Assembly: GCA_038229415.1 (NCBI GenBank)
Contig: JBBROM010000001.1
Coordinates: forward strand, 474,986 to 538,985
Reading direction: 5' to 3'
DNA: 64,000 bases
Source of the DNA: JANXUR01 sp038229415
GTDB lineage: Bacteria; Acidobacteriota; Terriglobia; Terriglobales; Acidobacteriaceae
A model generated the notes under the pieces. The model did no database searches. It saw nothing but the letters and a program-made list of their open reading frames with translations, and had not been told where the DNA came from. How positions within the stretch are numbered: the stretch's first letter is position 1; each line of letters starts with the position of its first letter. Below are positions 44,359 through 52,710 of the stretch, in pieces. The position numbers were made by a program, and so were the translations under genes.

Positions 44359-45096
44359 CTAAGTGAGCAGTTGGAGTGCGGGCAACACGGCCTTTTGCGC
44401 CGCGATCAGCTCTTCCACACCGGCGCGAGCGAGAGCCATCATGGCATGGAGTTGTTCGTCGCTAAACAGGCGGTGCTCGGCAGTGGCTTGAATTTCCACG
44501 AGCTGGCGCGAACCGGTCATCACAAAGTTCATGTCCACGTCGGCTTGCGAATCTTCTTCGTAGCATAGGTCGAGCAGGGCGGTGCCTTCGGAAAGGCCAA
44601 CGCTGATCGCTGCGACGTAGTCGGTGAGCGGAATTTCCTTGATCGCGCCGCTGGCGTGCAGCTTTTGCAGCGCGAGCGCTAGCGCTACAAACGCTCCGGT
44701 GATGGAAGCGCAGCGGGTGCCGCCGTCGGCTTGAATCACATCGCAGTCAATAAAAATCGTGCGTTCGCCGATGCGTTTCAAGTCCACCACGGCGCGCAGG
44801 GCGCGGCCGATCAGGCGCTGAATCTCATGGGTGCGTCCGCTCTGGCGACCCTTGGTGACTTCGCGCGCGGTGCGCGTCAACGTAGCGCGCGGCAACATGC
44901 CGTACTCGCAGGTGATCCAGCCTTTGCCGGAGTTGCGCATCCATCCGGGGACGCTTTCTTCCACGGACGCGGTGCAGAGCACACGAGTGTTGCCCATCTC
45001 CATCATCGCCGAGCCTTCGGCGGCGAGCAGGTAGTTGGGAGTGATTTTGACCGGGCGCAGTTGGCTGGTGGAACGCTTGTCTGAACGATAGAACAT
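44359..45096 (-). CDS. rph: Ribonuclease PH
   Basis: Phosphorolytic 3'-5' exoribonuclease that trims tRNA 3' ends; 245 residues from ATG 45096 (the frame to 45159 adds non-conserved residues). Canonical 'SDKRSTSQLRPVKITPNYLLAAEGSAMMEMGNTRVLCTASVE', 'WITCEYGMLPRATLTRTAREVTKGRQSGRTHEIQRLIGRALRAVVDL', 'GERTIFIDCDVIQADGGTRCASITGAFVAL', 'DLCYEEDSQADVDMNFVMTG'. The phosphate-site Arg residues and Asp metal ligands are present. Confidence 0.96.
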   Translation of the reverse strand: MFYRSDKRSTSQLRPVKITPNYLLAAEGSAMMEMGNTRVLCTASVEESVPGWMRNSGKGWITCEYGMLPRATLTRTAREVTKGRQSGRTHEIQRLIGRALRAVVDLKRIGERTIFIDCDVIQADGGTRCASITGAFVALALALQKLHASGAIKEIPLTDYVAAISVGLSEGTALLDLCYEEDSQADVDMNFVMTGSRQLVEIQATAEHRLFSDEQLHAMMALARAGVEELIAAQKAVLPALQLLT

Positions 45097-45178
45097 AGAT
45101 TTTCCGCGAAGGTCGATTGTAGCAGCGGCAGGGAAATGGCAGAAGGGGTGCCGCCGCACTTATTGCTTCGCATCCGCT

Positions 45179-46444
45179 CTATTGAGCGGGAAGGGAATCC
45201 GGGATTCGATACAACCGGAGTGTTTCTCCCTCTTCCAGCATAGCGACGACAGACTCACTGCCACCGTGCCAAATGGCGACGCTGGTACGTTTTCGCTTGG
45301 ATAGACTAATTCGCGAAATCGGCTTCCAGGTTGACGTGTCGTAAAGCAGCAGGTCATCCTGCCTTACGATTTGAATCATATAGTCGAAATACTGGTCTTC
45401 CCAATCGCATCGGAGCGCCACTGTATGGCGGTCTGGGCTGGCGAAAGCGAGTCGCCAAGACTGTTTATTGGCTGGTCTCCCACAGGCTGGACGCGTCTCG
45501 ATTGAGGTTGGTAATAGTGTTCCCGTCTTGTCTGGCAGAAATAGCGTTGTACGGTCTGACGGTGCCGTTTCGTCTGTAGATTGACCGATTACGCTGTTAC
45601 GTATCGAGAGCAAATTGAACCAACCAGGGATTCCGCTGCCCTGCCGCCCGATGAGCGTCTGAGTTCCGGAGCTTGTTCGGCGAACCAACCCCTCCGCTTC
45701 ACGGCAGTTGATACTGGTATCAACCTCAACCTGGCACTTGCTAGGTATTGGCCCAGTGCTAAGACCCATTTCAGTGGTCGCGTCCAGATTAAGACCGGGG
45801 CTGAGTGTGTGAACGTTCCAGGAGCGCTCGTTTGTCTGTAACCTTACCAGCCTCCCTTTTTCGTCAACTGAGAAACGATCTAGTTGATGGGGCTCTCCAG
45901 TAAGGTCGCGCTTTGCCACGATTGTCAAAGTGGAAAGGTCAACGGAAACGGCATTCGTAAAAGGTCGAAAGTCAACATTCCGGACTCCCCCTCGCTTGCG
46001 CGGCCCGGTTCGGCTCGTTACTGCCTCACCGCGGAAGATCACATAGGCCGTAGACGAGTCTGGAGTAATCTGCATGTTGACTGAGGAGCCTTCCCATATG
46101 CGGCTCTTGTCAGGATCCGTAGGCTCCTCGATGGGCGCGAATACAAGCTCATCTCTCTTTGGGTTCACCCAGATATCAGCGAACCGAATCAGGTGCCAGT
46201 TACCGGTAGGGCTCTGCTTGAGATTGTCGCGATAGAGGACAATGACTCTGCCTTGAGAGTCAAACTCGACTTGATACCGAGCTCGCCACTCGGCGTGTGA
46301 GTTCAACTCGATGACTCGCGTTGGCGTCGCGAGAATCGGTGGAATAGCGTTAGTACCTGACGGTGCTGACTGCCCAACGGCGGCTTTGCAAATCAAAAGA
46401 ACCGCGAAGGTAAGAGCCCGACACTTTGATGGCGCTAGCTGCAT
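45179..46444 (-). CDS. Exported protein of unknown function
   Basis: 421 residues with a signal peptide (CRALTFAVLLICKAAVGQS). The mature part alternates short strands, e.g. 'ARYQVEFDSQGRVIVLYRDNLKQ', 'TIVAKRDLTGEPHQLDRFSVDEKGRLVRLQT', 'VALRCDWEDQYFDYMIQIVRQDDLLLYDTSTWKPISRISL', ending 'ESVVAMLEEGETLRLYRIPDSL', suggesting a degenerate beta-propeller. No family recognised. It sits between the GerMN/amidase genes and rph, and is less GC-rich than they are, so it may be an insertion into an otherwise common gene order. No homologue in the window. Confidence 0.65.
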   Translation of the reverse strand: MQLAPSKCRALTFAVLLICKAAVGQSAPSGTNAIPPILATPTRVIELNSHAEWRARYQVEFDSQGRVIVLYRDNLKQSPTGNWHLIRFADIWVNPKRDELVFAPIEEPTDPDKSRIWEGSSVNMQITPDSSTAYVIFRGEAVTSRTGPRKRGGVRNVDFRPFTNAVSVDLSTLTIVAKRDLTGEPHQLDRFSVDEKGRLVRLQTNERSWNVHTLSPGLNLDATTEMGLSTGPIPSKCQVEVDTSINCREAEGLVRRTSSGTQTLIGRQGSGIPGWFNLLSIRNSVIGQSTDETAPSDRTTLFLPDKTGTLLPTSIETRPACGRPANKQSWRLAFASPDRHTVALRCDWEDQYFDYMIQIVRQDDLLLYDTSTWKPISRISLSKRKRTSVAIWHGGSESVVAMLEEGETLRLYRIPDSLPAQ

Positions 46445-46811
46445 CTGGCTGACCTCCGTACCCCAACCATTTTACTTCAGGCACGAACGTGTGCCCTGAC
46501 GCTTTGAGCGTGGGCTCGTGGCGCCCGTCCCCACACGGACTCGCTAATTCCCGAATCGGGAAAAAGTTGTCAAGCCCCTAAAGCTCATAGATTGGCTGTA
46601 AGTGGCTCATAATAGGGTGAATAGAGATTTCGGGAAATGGCACAATCACCCTCGGTTTCGCGGTATTCTTAATCCATAGGGAGAAAGTATCCTCGAAGGC
46701 GCGCCCATCATCGGCGCGCCTTTTTGTTTTTGCAAGCGAGAGAACTGTGTCCGGGTGCCCCATGTCTCGCGATGTTCGAGACATGGGAGCTTTTGCGCGG
46801 GAAGAAGTGGG
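46445..46811. other. Gap with orphan terminator; possible small RNA
   Basis: 367 bases, no supported gene. Contains a plus-strand intrinsic terminator (46696-46731) with no plus-strand gene upstream, so a small RNA could end there. A 'CATAAT' hexamer occurs near 46607. On the minus strand it also holds the leader of the 45179-46444 gene. Confidence 0.5.
46696..46731 (+). terminator. Plus-strand intrinsic terminator without gene
   Basis: AAGGCGCGCC, 7-base loop, GGCGCGCCTT, then TTTGTTTTT. The minus-strand reading has no T-run on its 3' side, so it points to a plus-strand transcript. Confidence 0.7.
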
Positions 46812-47408
46812 TTACCGGGCGGCGCTGAGTTCCTGTGCGGCTTCGTGGGTGCGCTCCACCTCGAAGAAGTGCTTCAGGTCAACGTGGCCCGCCAGCGTGT
46901 CGCGCTCTTTGTCATCCACCAGAATTTTGACGCGCCGCACGGTCGGGAAATTGGCGGAGAGCGTTTCCACCAGCGAAAGCGTGGTCAAATTTTCGCCCAG
47001 AACGCCGGAGCGATGAGCGTCGGCGAAGGCAGCGTTGGTGTTGATGACCGCAGTGCCATCGGGGGTAAGGAACACGTCGAGAATCTGACTGACCTCGGCG
47101 AGTGGATGCGACGAAGGACGCGCGGTGTAGAGCGCCAGCAGCGCTCGCTCGATCTCGAGTGCGCGCGATTGCTGGTCGGGCGGCAGCGGAAGACTGACCG
47201 ACTGGCGGCGGAGGGCCACATCGTCGTCGAACGCGACCACAAGCGTAACGGGTTCGGTGGGGCCAGCGACCGGAACCGGAACCGGGCGCGAGTCGGCGCC
47301 TCGCGCCAGTTCGTCGGCGCGCGACTTCAAATGCCAGCCGTAGACGCCCAACGCGCCTGCGATTAGCAGCAGGAAGACTACGAGAAAAATAAGGCGGCGC
47401 GTGGTCAC
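46812..47408 (-). CDS. GerMN-domain protein
   Basis: 198 residues with an N-terminal hydrophobic segment (LIFLVVFLLLIAGALGVYGWHL). The core is a GerMN domain: 'VTLVVAFDDDVALRRQSVSLPLPPD', 'EIERALLALYTARP', 'VFLTPDGTAVINTNAAFAD', 'ETLSANFPTVRRVKILVDDKERDTLAGHVDLKHFFEV'. Such proteins attach to spore or cell-wall functions elsewhere. Its ATG overlaps the amidase stop by four bases, so the two are coupled, consistent with a cell-wall role. Confidence 0.88.
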   Translation of the reverse strand: MTTRRLIFLVVFLLLIAGALGVYGWHLKSRADELARGADSRPVPVPVAGPTEPVTLVVAFDDDVALRRQSVSLPLPPDQQSRALEIERALLALYTARPSSHPLAEVSQILDVFLTPDGTAVINTNAAFADAHRSGVLGENLTTLSLVETLSANFPTVRRVKILVDDKERDTLAGHVDLKHFFEVERTHEAAQELSAAR

Positions 47409-48667
47409 GGATGCGCCTCCGCAGTATGAGATTCCAAGGCGGGTCGAGCGGCGGCCACACCTTTGGCGAGGGCACTTGCGATGGGCTGCTGGAATGCCGC
47501 CAAGGCTAGTTCGCGGCCATCAGGAGAGGAAATTTCAATGGCGATCGCCGGCACCGAAGCCTGATTCAACGCCGCGAGTGCTGCTGAGAAGATATGCACC
47601 GGAAACTTTTGTGAGCTTAGTGCTGTCGCAATGGTGCGCGCGGCATCGCGACTTGCCGGTAAAGACTTTTCCTGTGCGTCGCTCCATGACACGAACGCGC
47701 CGCGGGAATCCTCCGAGGCGGGCGGAATCGCGGTGATGACATTGACGCTGGTTCCGAAGTTGGACGCGTGAAGTGCGAGGTAGAGGTCAGGATGCGACGT
47801 GTTGACCATCACGGCCCGCTGGTCGGAGGTTAGGGCGATGTCGCCGTCACGCAGAATGATGGCAGCCATGCCACGTGCCTGCAGTTCGCTGCGCAGGCGG
47901 CGGGCAAATTCGAGGACGACGTGTTTCTCGGCGGGCGCTTCCTTGTCCGCCAAACTGGCACCGGGGTCGGAACCGCCGTGGCTGGCGTCAATGATCACGG
48001 TGAAACGATGGGGAGCAGGAGAGGCTGGCTCGCTGTTAGTTGTGGGGGGCGTCGCCGCGACGGGCGGCGTAACAGGCGGTGCGATAACTGTGACAGGCGC
48101 GACGACCGCTGCCGGAGCAGGCGGCGGAACTTGAGTGTGCGCTGGTGCTAGTGCTCCCGGTATAGCGCTGCCGAGGAACACCTGGCGGGCGTTCTCCTGA
48201 TAACTAACCGGCATCGCTTGCAGTTGCGAGAGCAGCGTAAACAGAGAACTGGCGGGGACGAGACCGCGGCCATTTTCCAATAGGAAGCGTGCATCCAGCT
48301 TGATCTTCCGGCCGTCAATCTTGGCGTCCGCCTTGCCTTGCTTAAAGTCGCCTTGCACACCTTGAAACACAAGCTGCCAGTGCTTGCCTTTGGCCACGCC
48401 GCGCACCTGTCCCAGAGGCTCGAGTAGTTCCACTAGCCCCACGTAGGCGCGCTGGTCACGCGTGACCAGTTCCACCCGGTAGTTGAGATTGGGGGCAGAG
48501 ATCGTAAGAATTTGCAGGTCGTCAGCCGCGCGGACGCTCCATGACATGATCCAAGTGGCCGACCCCAGCATCAGGGCGACGCCGAGCACAATCAGTGCTT
48601 TCACAAACGCTGCCGGGAAGCGGAGTGGCCACTTCCCGGCGCGTCGAATGGTGTTATACCAAGTCAC
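47405..48667 (-). CDS. N-acetylmuramoyl-L-alanine amidase (Amidase_3)
   Basis: 420 residues from GTG 48667, directly after the stop of the DUF1015 gene. Signal/anchor near the N-terminus (ALIVLGVALMLGSATWIMSW). An AMIN-like domain of ~120 residues is followed by an Ala/Pro/Val-rich linker and the zinc amidase domain: 'FTVIIDASHGGSDPGAS' (first His), 'AEKHVVLEFARRL' (Glu), 'DLYLALHASNFG' (His), 'PAIAIEISSPDG' (catalytic Glu). It cuts the glycan-peptide bond in peptidoglycan, in the periplasm. Downstream overlap with the GerMN gene suggests joint function. Confidence 0.92.
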   Translation of the reverse strand: MTWYNTIRRAGKWPLRFPAAFVKALIVLGVALMLGSATWIMSWSVRAADDLQILTISAPNLNYRVELVTRDQRAYVGLVELLEPLGQVRGVAKGKHWQLVFQGVQGDFKQGKADAKIDGRKIKLDARFLLENGRGLVPASSLFTLLSQLQAMPVSYQENARQVFLGSAIPGALAPAHTQVPPPAPAAVVAPVTVIAPPVTPPVAATPPTTNSEPASPAPHRFTVIIDASHGGSDPGASLADKEAPAEKHVVLEFARRLRSELQARGMAAIILRDGDIALTSDQRAVMVNTSHPDLYLALHASNFGTSVNVITAIPPASEDSRGAFVSWSDAQEKSLPASRDAARTIATALSSQKFPVHIFSAALAALNQASVPAIAIEISSPDGRELALAAFQQPIASALAKGVAAARPALESHTAEAHP

Positions 48668-49981
48668 TTATTCCACATCATAAATAGCCAAGCCGGTAAG
48701 CAGCTTGGGATAGAAGTCGGTGGACTTCTGCGGCAGCACTTCGCCCGCAAAGGCGATGTCGCGCGTCTGCTGCATGGTACACGGATTCATGAGGAAGGCG
48801 AGGTTCGCCTTGCCGGTTTCGACTGCCGCCGCTGCTTCCGCAGCCTCGCGATAGTAATGAATGTTTTCCTGATTGCGAATGGATTCCTCACTCAGATCCA
48901 TTACGTGTTCCAGCACCACCTTGTGTAACTGGACGACGTCGAGCTGCTGTTGCTGGGCGGAGTAGTTGCCAAGCAGGCCGGCGGTGTTGCCCTTGGTGCG
49001 TAGCAGGTATGTGCCGCTGGGTGCGACGGCCAGCAGCGCGGTGCTGTCTTTTCCGGCTTCGCGCAGCGCGTCGGTGGCCGAGACAAGGCTGCCGCCAGCG
49101 GCAAGCTGCTCGACGGTGTAGTACTCGCCCACAGCCGTGAGGAACTTGGCCAGGTCAAAACTGGCGAGGCTATGTACCACGCGATGCGTCGGCAGAATCA
49201 GCAGGCCGGGTGAATCCATATTCACGAAGGTCATCATCACGCGCTCGTAGGGAGCGTTTTCTGCGTTTTCGACAATCGCACCGGCCGCAGCGCGGCGCTC
49301 GTTACGGTAGCTCAGCGAAGTCTCATAACGATGATGCCCGTCGGCGATGATGATCTGCTTGTCGGCCATCTTCTGCTGGACGGCAGCAACGACCGCAGGA
49401 TCGGACACCTTCCACGCGCGGTGGCGGACGCCATACTCATCGGTCACATCCACATCGGGCTCGGTGGTGGGATTCAGAATGGTTTCAATCTCGGCTGCGG
49501 GGTCGGAGTAGAGCATGAAGATCTGTCCGAAGTGGGCCTTCGTGTGGCGCAGCACATCGAGGCGGTCCGCCTTGGGCTTGGCCAGCGTCTGCTCGTGGCG
49601 GAAGACGACTTTGTCGGCGTACTCCTGAATTTTGCCAGCGGCGATAAAGCCCTTGCGCTCGAATTCGCCCGCTTCCGGTGAGCCAGGGATGCTGAACCGC
49701 TGCCAGTAAACATAAAGTGAGGGCTCGGCATCCTGCTTCAGCACACCTTCATCGCGCCATGCCTTGAAGAATCCGGCGGCGCGGGTATATGCGTTGTCGG
49801 TGGGGGAGTCGGACTCCATCCGTTTGCCAAGGATGATTCGTACTAGGTTGTAGGGGCTGGCGGCGTAGTACGCCTCCTGCATCTTGGGGTAAATCTTGTC
49901 GTACGGTTGGGTGACCACCTGCGAGGGATTCACACGTTGAGGGTCGTATCGGAAAGCACGGAAGGGTGAGATATTTGCCAT
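48668..49981 (-). CDS. DUF1015 family protein
   Basis: 437 residues. 'MANISPFRAFRYDPQRVNPSQVVTQPYDKIYPKMQEAYYAASPYNLVRIILGK' is the family N-terminus; later 'QIIIADGHHRYETSLSYRNE' is the strongest signature. The DGHHR motif may be catalytic. The family is widespread, uncharacterised and mostly cytoplasmic. The stop codon is immediately followed by the amidase GTG, so these genes form one operon on the minus strand. Confidence 0.92.
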   Translation of the reverse strand: MANISPFRAFRYDPQRVNPSQVVTQPYDKIYPKMQEAYYAASPYNLVRIILGKRMESDSPTDNAYTRAAGFFKAWRDEGVLKQDAEPSLYVYWQRFSIPGSPEAGEFERKGFIAAGKIQEYADKVVFRHEQTLAKPKADRLDVLRHTKAHFGQIFMLYSDPAAEIETILNPTTEPDVDVTDEYGVRHRAWKVSDPAVVAAVQQKMADKQIIIADGHHRYETSLSYRNERRAAAGAIVENAENAPYERVMMTFVNMDSPGLLILPTHRVVHSLASFDLAKFLTAVGEYYTVEQLAAGGSLVSATDALREAGKDSTALLAVAPSGTYLLRTKGNTAGLLGNYSAQQQQLDVVQLHKVVLEHVMDLSEESIRNQENIHYYREAAEAAAAVETGKANLAFLMNPCTMQQTRDIAFAGEVLPQKSTDFYPKLLTGLAIYDVE

Positions 49982-50129
49982 GATTGCCCTTTATTTTAGC
50001 AGCTTGCGTTTTGGGAATCGGTGGGAGCGGTGAACCCTTGCTCCGCCCAGCGACTCCAACCAAGAGATGACTCTCCGGAGACATCACGCAGTCGCGATGT
50101 GTGGTACTATCCGCTGCAAGGGGACAAAA

Positions 50130-51248
50130 ATGGGCCGCCAGATGCTCCTCGGGCAAGGTAAGAAATGCCCGGTTCACCGCGTGATGTCAGCTCGTCAAGC
50201 CGAAATTCTGCCTGATGCTCACCGTCTCCCCCGCACTGCAACGCAACGCATTTTCTTCGCAGTCCTAAGTTGTGCGCTGATTTTCGTAGGGGGAACCGCC
50301 AAGCCAGCGCTGGCGCAAGACACAGAAGTGCATGTGCAGCCGCGAGTCCAGACGACTCCTGCTGATGTGGCCCACAACATGCCGCCCGGCGACCTGCTCT
50401 CCCGCAGCCACGACAAGCCCATCCGTGTGAACGTGGACATGGTGCTGATTCCCGTGACCATTACCGATCCGCTCAATCGCCTCGTCACCGGACTGGATAA
50501 AGAGAACTTCTCCATCTTTGAAGGCCACGAGGAACAGGAGATCAAGCATTTTTCCAGTGAAGACGCGCCGATTTCACTGGGCGTGATCTTCGACATGAGC
50601 GGCAGCATGAGCAACAAGATTGACCGTTCGCGCGAGGCCGTGGTCGAGTTCTTCAAAACGGCGAATCCGCAGGACGAATTTTTCATGGTCGCATTCTCGG
50701 ATAAGCCTGAAGTAGTCTCCGACTTCACCTCTTCAGTCGAGGACATTCAGGGCAAGATGGTCTACACCATCCCCAAAGGCAAAACGGCGCTGCTGGATGC
50801 CATCTATCTTGGCTTGGCCAAGATGCGCGATGCCAAACATGCCAAGAAGGCGTTGCTGATTGTCTCCGATGGCGGCGACAACAACAGCCGCTACACCGAA
50901 GGCGAGATTCGCGGCCTAGTGCGTGAGGCCGATGTGATGATCTACGGCATCGGCATCTTTGAAGTGGCGCCGCCGACGGACGAAGAGCGCTTGGGGCCCG
51001 GCCTGCTGGCCGATATTGCCGAAATGACCGGTGGCCGCAGCTTCACCATCACCAATCCCAACGAGCTGGCCGATGTGGCGACGAAAATAGGCATCGAGCT
51101 GCGCAACCAATATGTATTGGGGTACCGTCCAAAGAGTCCAGGGCATGACGGGAGGTGGCGTAAAATTAAGGTCAAGCTGAACCCGCCCAAGGGGTTGCCG
51201 CCGCTCAAAGTCTATGCCAAGACTGGATACTATGCGCCTTCGCAGTAA
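50130..51248 (+). CDS. Exported VWFA-domain protein (acidobacterial type), 1
   Basis: 372 residues from ATG 50130, with AAGGGG six bases upstream; the long upstream frame is not needed. A signal peptide (RIFFAVLSCALIFVGGTAKPALA) lies at about 45-68. It has the 'VWFA-related Acidobacterial domain' pattern (TIGR03436): 'VNVDMVLIPVTITDPLNRLVTGLDKENFSIFEGHEEQEIKHF', MIDAS 'FDMSGSMSNK', and 'GYRPKSPGHDGRWRKIKVKL...VYAKTGYYAPSQ' at the end. Probably periplasmic or surface. The second VWFA gene overlaps its end by 17 bases. Confidence 0.88.
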   Translation: MGRQMLLGQGKKCPVHRVMSARQAEILPDAHRLPRTATQRIFFAVLSCALIFVGGTAKPALAQDTEVHVQPRVQTTPADVAHNMPPGDLLSRSHDKPIRVNVDMVLIPVTITDPLNRLVTGLDKENFSIFEGHEEQEIKHFSSEDAPISLGVIFDMSGSMSNKIDRSREAVVEFFKTANPQDEFFMVAFSDKPEVVSDFTSSVEDIQGKMVYTIPKGKTALLDAIYLGLAKMRDAKHAKKALLIVSDGGDNNSRYTEGEIRGLVREADVMIYGIGIFEVAPPTDEERLGPGLLADIAEMTGGRSFTITNPNELADVATKIGIELRNQYVLGYRPKSPGHDGRWRKIKVKLNPPKGLPPLKVYAKTGYYAPSQ

Positions 51249-52281
51249 GCTCTCGTTTTTTTTGGCCGCATTGGCCGCGATGTTGGTTCTTGCAAGTTTG
51301 AGTTCGTTACCGCGTGTCCGAGCGCAAGCTCCGACGCCCGCAGCCCCCCCATCGAGTGTCGCACCTGCCGCCACAGCCGGAAATGCCGCTCAGGTCGTCG
51401 TCCCTTCGCAAGTTCAGCCCGACGGCGAGGACTCCACCTACAAGATTCGCACCACCGTGGAAGAGGTGCTGCTGCACGCCAGCGTGATGGATCAGCATGG
51501 GCGCGCGGTGAACAACCTGGGCAAGGACAACTTCTTCGTCTTCGAGGACAACGTGGCGCAGCCGGTGACGGTATTCCGGCACGACGACATTCCTGTCTCC
51601 ATGGGCATTGTGATTGACAACTCCGGCTCCATGCGCGAAAAGCGGCCCAGCGTGAATACTGCCGCGCTTGATCTGGTGCGGTCGAGCAATCCGCAGGATG
51701 AAGTCTTCGTCGTCAACTTCAACGACGAGCGCTATCTGGACCAGGACTTTACCAACAAGATTTCTCTGCTGAAAGAAGCGATGGAAAAGATTGACTCGCG
51801 CGGCGGCACGGCGCTCTACGATGCGCTGGAAGGTGCGGCGGAACATCTGAAGCTGCATGCCCGACTCGACAAGAAGGTGATTCTCGTGGTCACCGATGGC
51901 GAAGACAACGCCAGCCGCGAAAGTTTGGAACAGGCCGTACGTTATTTGCAGGTAGAAAATGGACCGCAGGTGTTTGCCATCGGCTTACTGGGCGATGATC
52001 GCGAAGGCAAGCGCGCCAAGCGTGCGCTCAGTCTGCTGGCCGAGCATACCGGCGGTCAGGTGTTCTTCCCCAAGGATGTTTCCGAGGTAGACGCCATCAC
52101 GCAACAAGTCGCGCATGACATCCGCAATCAGTACACGGTCGGCTATAAGCCGTCCCACGCCAAGAGCGCGGGCGGATATCGTCAGGTGCGGCTGGAAGCG
52201 CGCGCCAAGGGCATGAGCAAGCTGGTGGTGAGAACGCGGACGGGGTATTACGCGCAGGCGGATGCGGCGCCAGCGAAGTAG
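51232..52281 (+). CDS. Exported VWFA-domain protein (acidobacterial type), 2
   Basis: 349 residues from ATG 51232, inside the previous gene's last codons. Signal peptide 'SKLSFFLAALAAMLVLASLSSLPRVRAQ'. Same TIGR03436 pattern: 'LHASVMDQHGRAVNNLGKDNFFVFEDNVAQPVTVF', MIDAS 'IDNSGSMREK', 'LVRSSNPQDEVFVVNFND', and end 'RQVRLEARAKGMSKLVVRTRTGYYAQ'. Likely a tandem duplicate of gene 1, and the two may form a hetero-complex. Convergent with the small membrane gene two bases beyond its stop. Confidence 0.88.
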   Translation: MRLRSKLSFFLAALAAMLVLASLSSLPRVRAQAPTPAAPPSSVAPAATAGNAAQVVVPSQVQPDGEDSTYKIRTTVEEVLLHASVMDQHGRAVNNLGKDNFFVFEDNVAQPVTVFRHDDIPVSMGIVIDNSGSMREKRPSVNTAALDLVRSSNPQDEVFVVNFNDERYLDQDFTNKISLLKEAMEKIDSRGGTALYDALEGAAEHLKLHARLDKKVILVVTDGEDNASRESLEQAVRYLQVENGPQVFAIGLLGDDREGKRAKRALSLLAEHTGGQVFFPKDVSEVDAITQQVAHDIRNQYTVGYKPSHAKSAGGYRQVRLEARAKGMSKLVVRTRTGYYAQADAAPAK

Positions 52282-52283
52282 GC

Positions 52284-52652
52284 CTATCTACTGCGCCGCT
52301 CTTGCCCGAATTTCTTGAGCAATGCCCAAGTTATCAGTGCAGCGATCAAACTGGCTGGCCACCCAAAAGTTTGCTGGTATGCAGGAAACATCGCCACGAC
52401 TGGTCCGATGATCATTACGAAAACGCCCATGAACGCCCAAAGCGCGCCGAGAACACGGAATACTTTGCCAAATGGAACTGTATTCTTGATGAGTGGTGAG
52501 TACGAGTAGAAGCGCTCGATTAGGTGCGGACGTTTATAGAACCAAATCGAGGCCGCTGTAAAAGCAGCTCCTACAGCGACTGCCCCAAAACCGCCTGCGA
52601 TATCCCTAGACAGATCAGAAGTCTGCATGCTCCAAATAATAGCAGTCGCCAT
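52284..52652 (-). CDS. Small membrane protein, unknown function
   Basis: 122 residues from ATG 52652 (a Met at 52628 is an alternative). Three hydrophobic segments: 'AGGFGAVAVGAAFTAASIWFY', 'FRVLGALWAFMGVFVMIIGPVVAMF', 'GWPASLIAALITWALL', with a basic C-terminus (KKFGQERRSR). No family recognised. Its stop is two bases from the VWFA gene stop, so the two transcripts converge. Confidence 0.6.
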   Translation of the reverse strand: MATAIIWSMQTSDLSRDIAGGFGAVAVGAAFTAASIWFYKRPHLIERFYSYSPLIKNTVPFGKVFRVLGALWAFMGVFVMIIGPVVAMFPAYQQTFGWPASLIAALITWALLKKFGQERRSR

Positions 52653-52710
52653 TTGCTTCTCGAGCTACCTTCCTTGCCTTAAGCCCCTTATGGGCCGCAC
52701 AATTCCAAGC

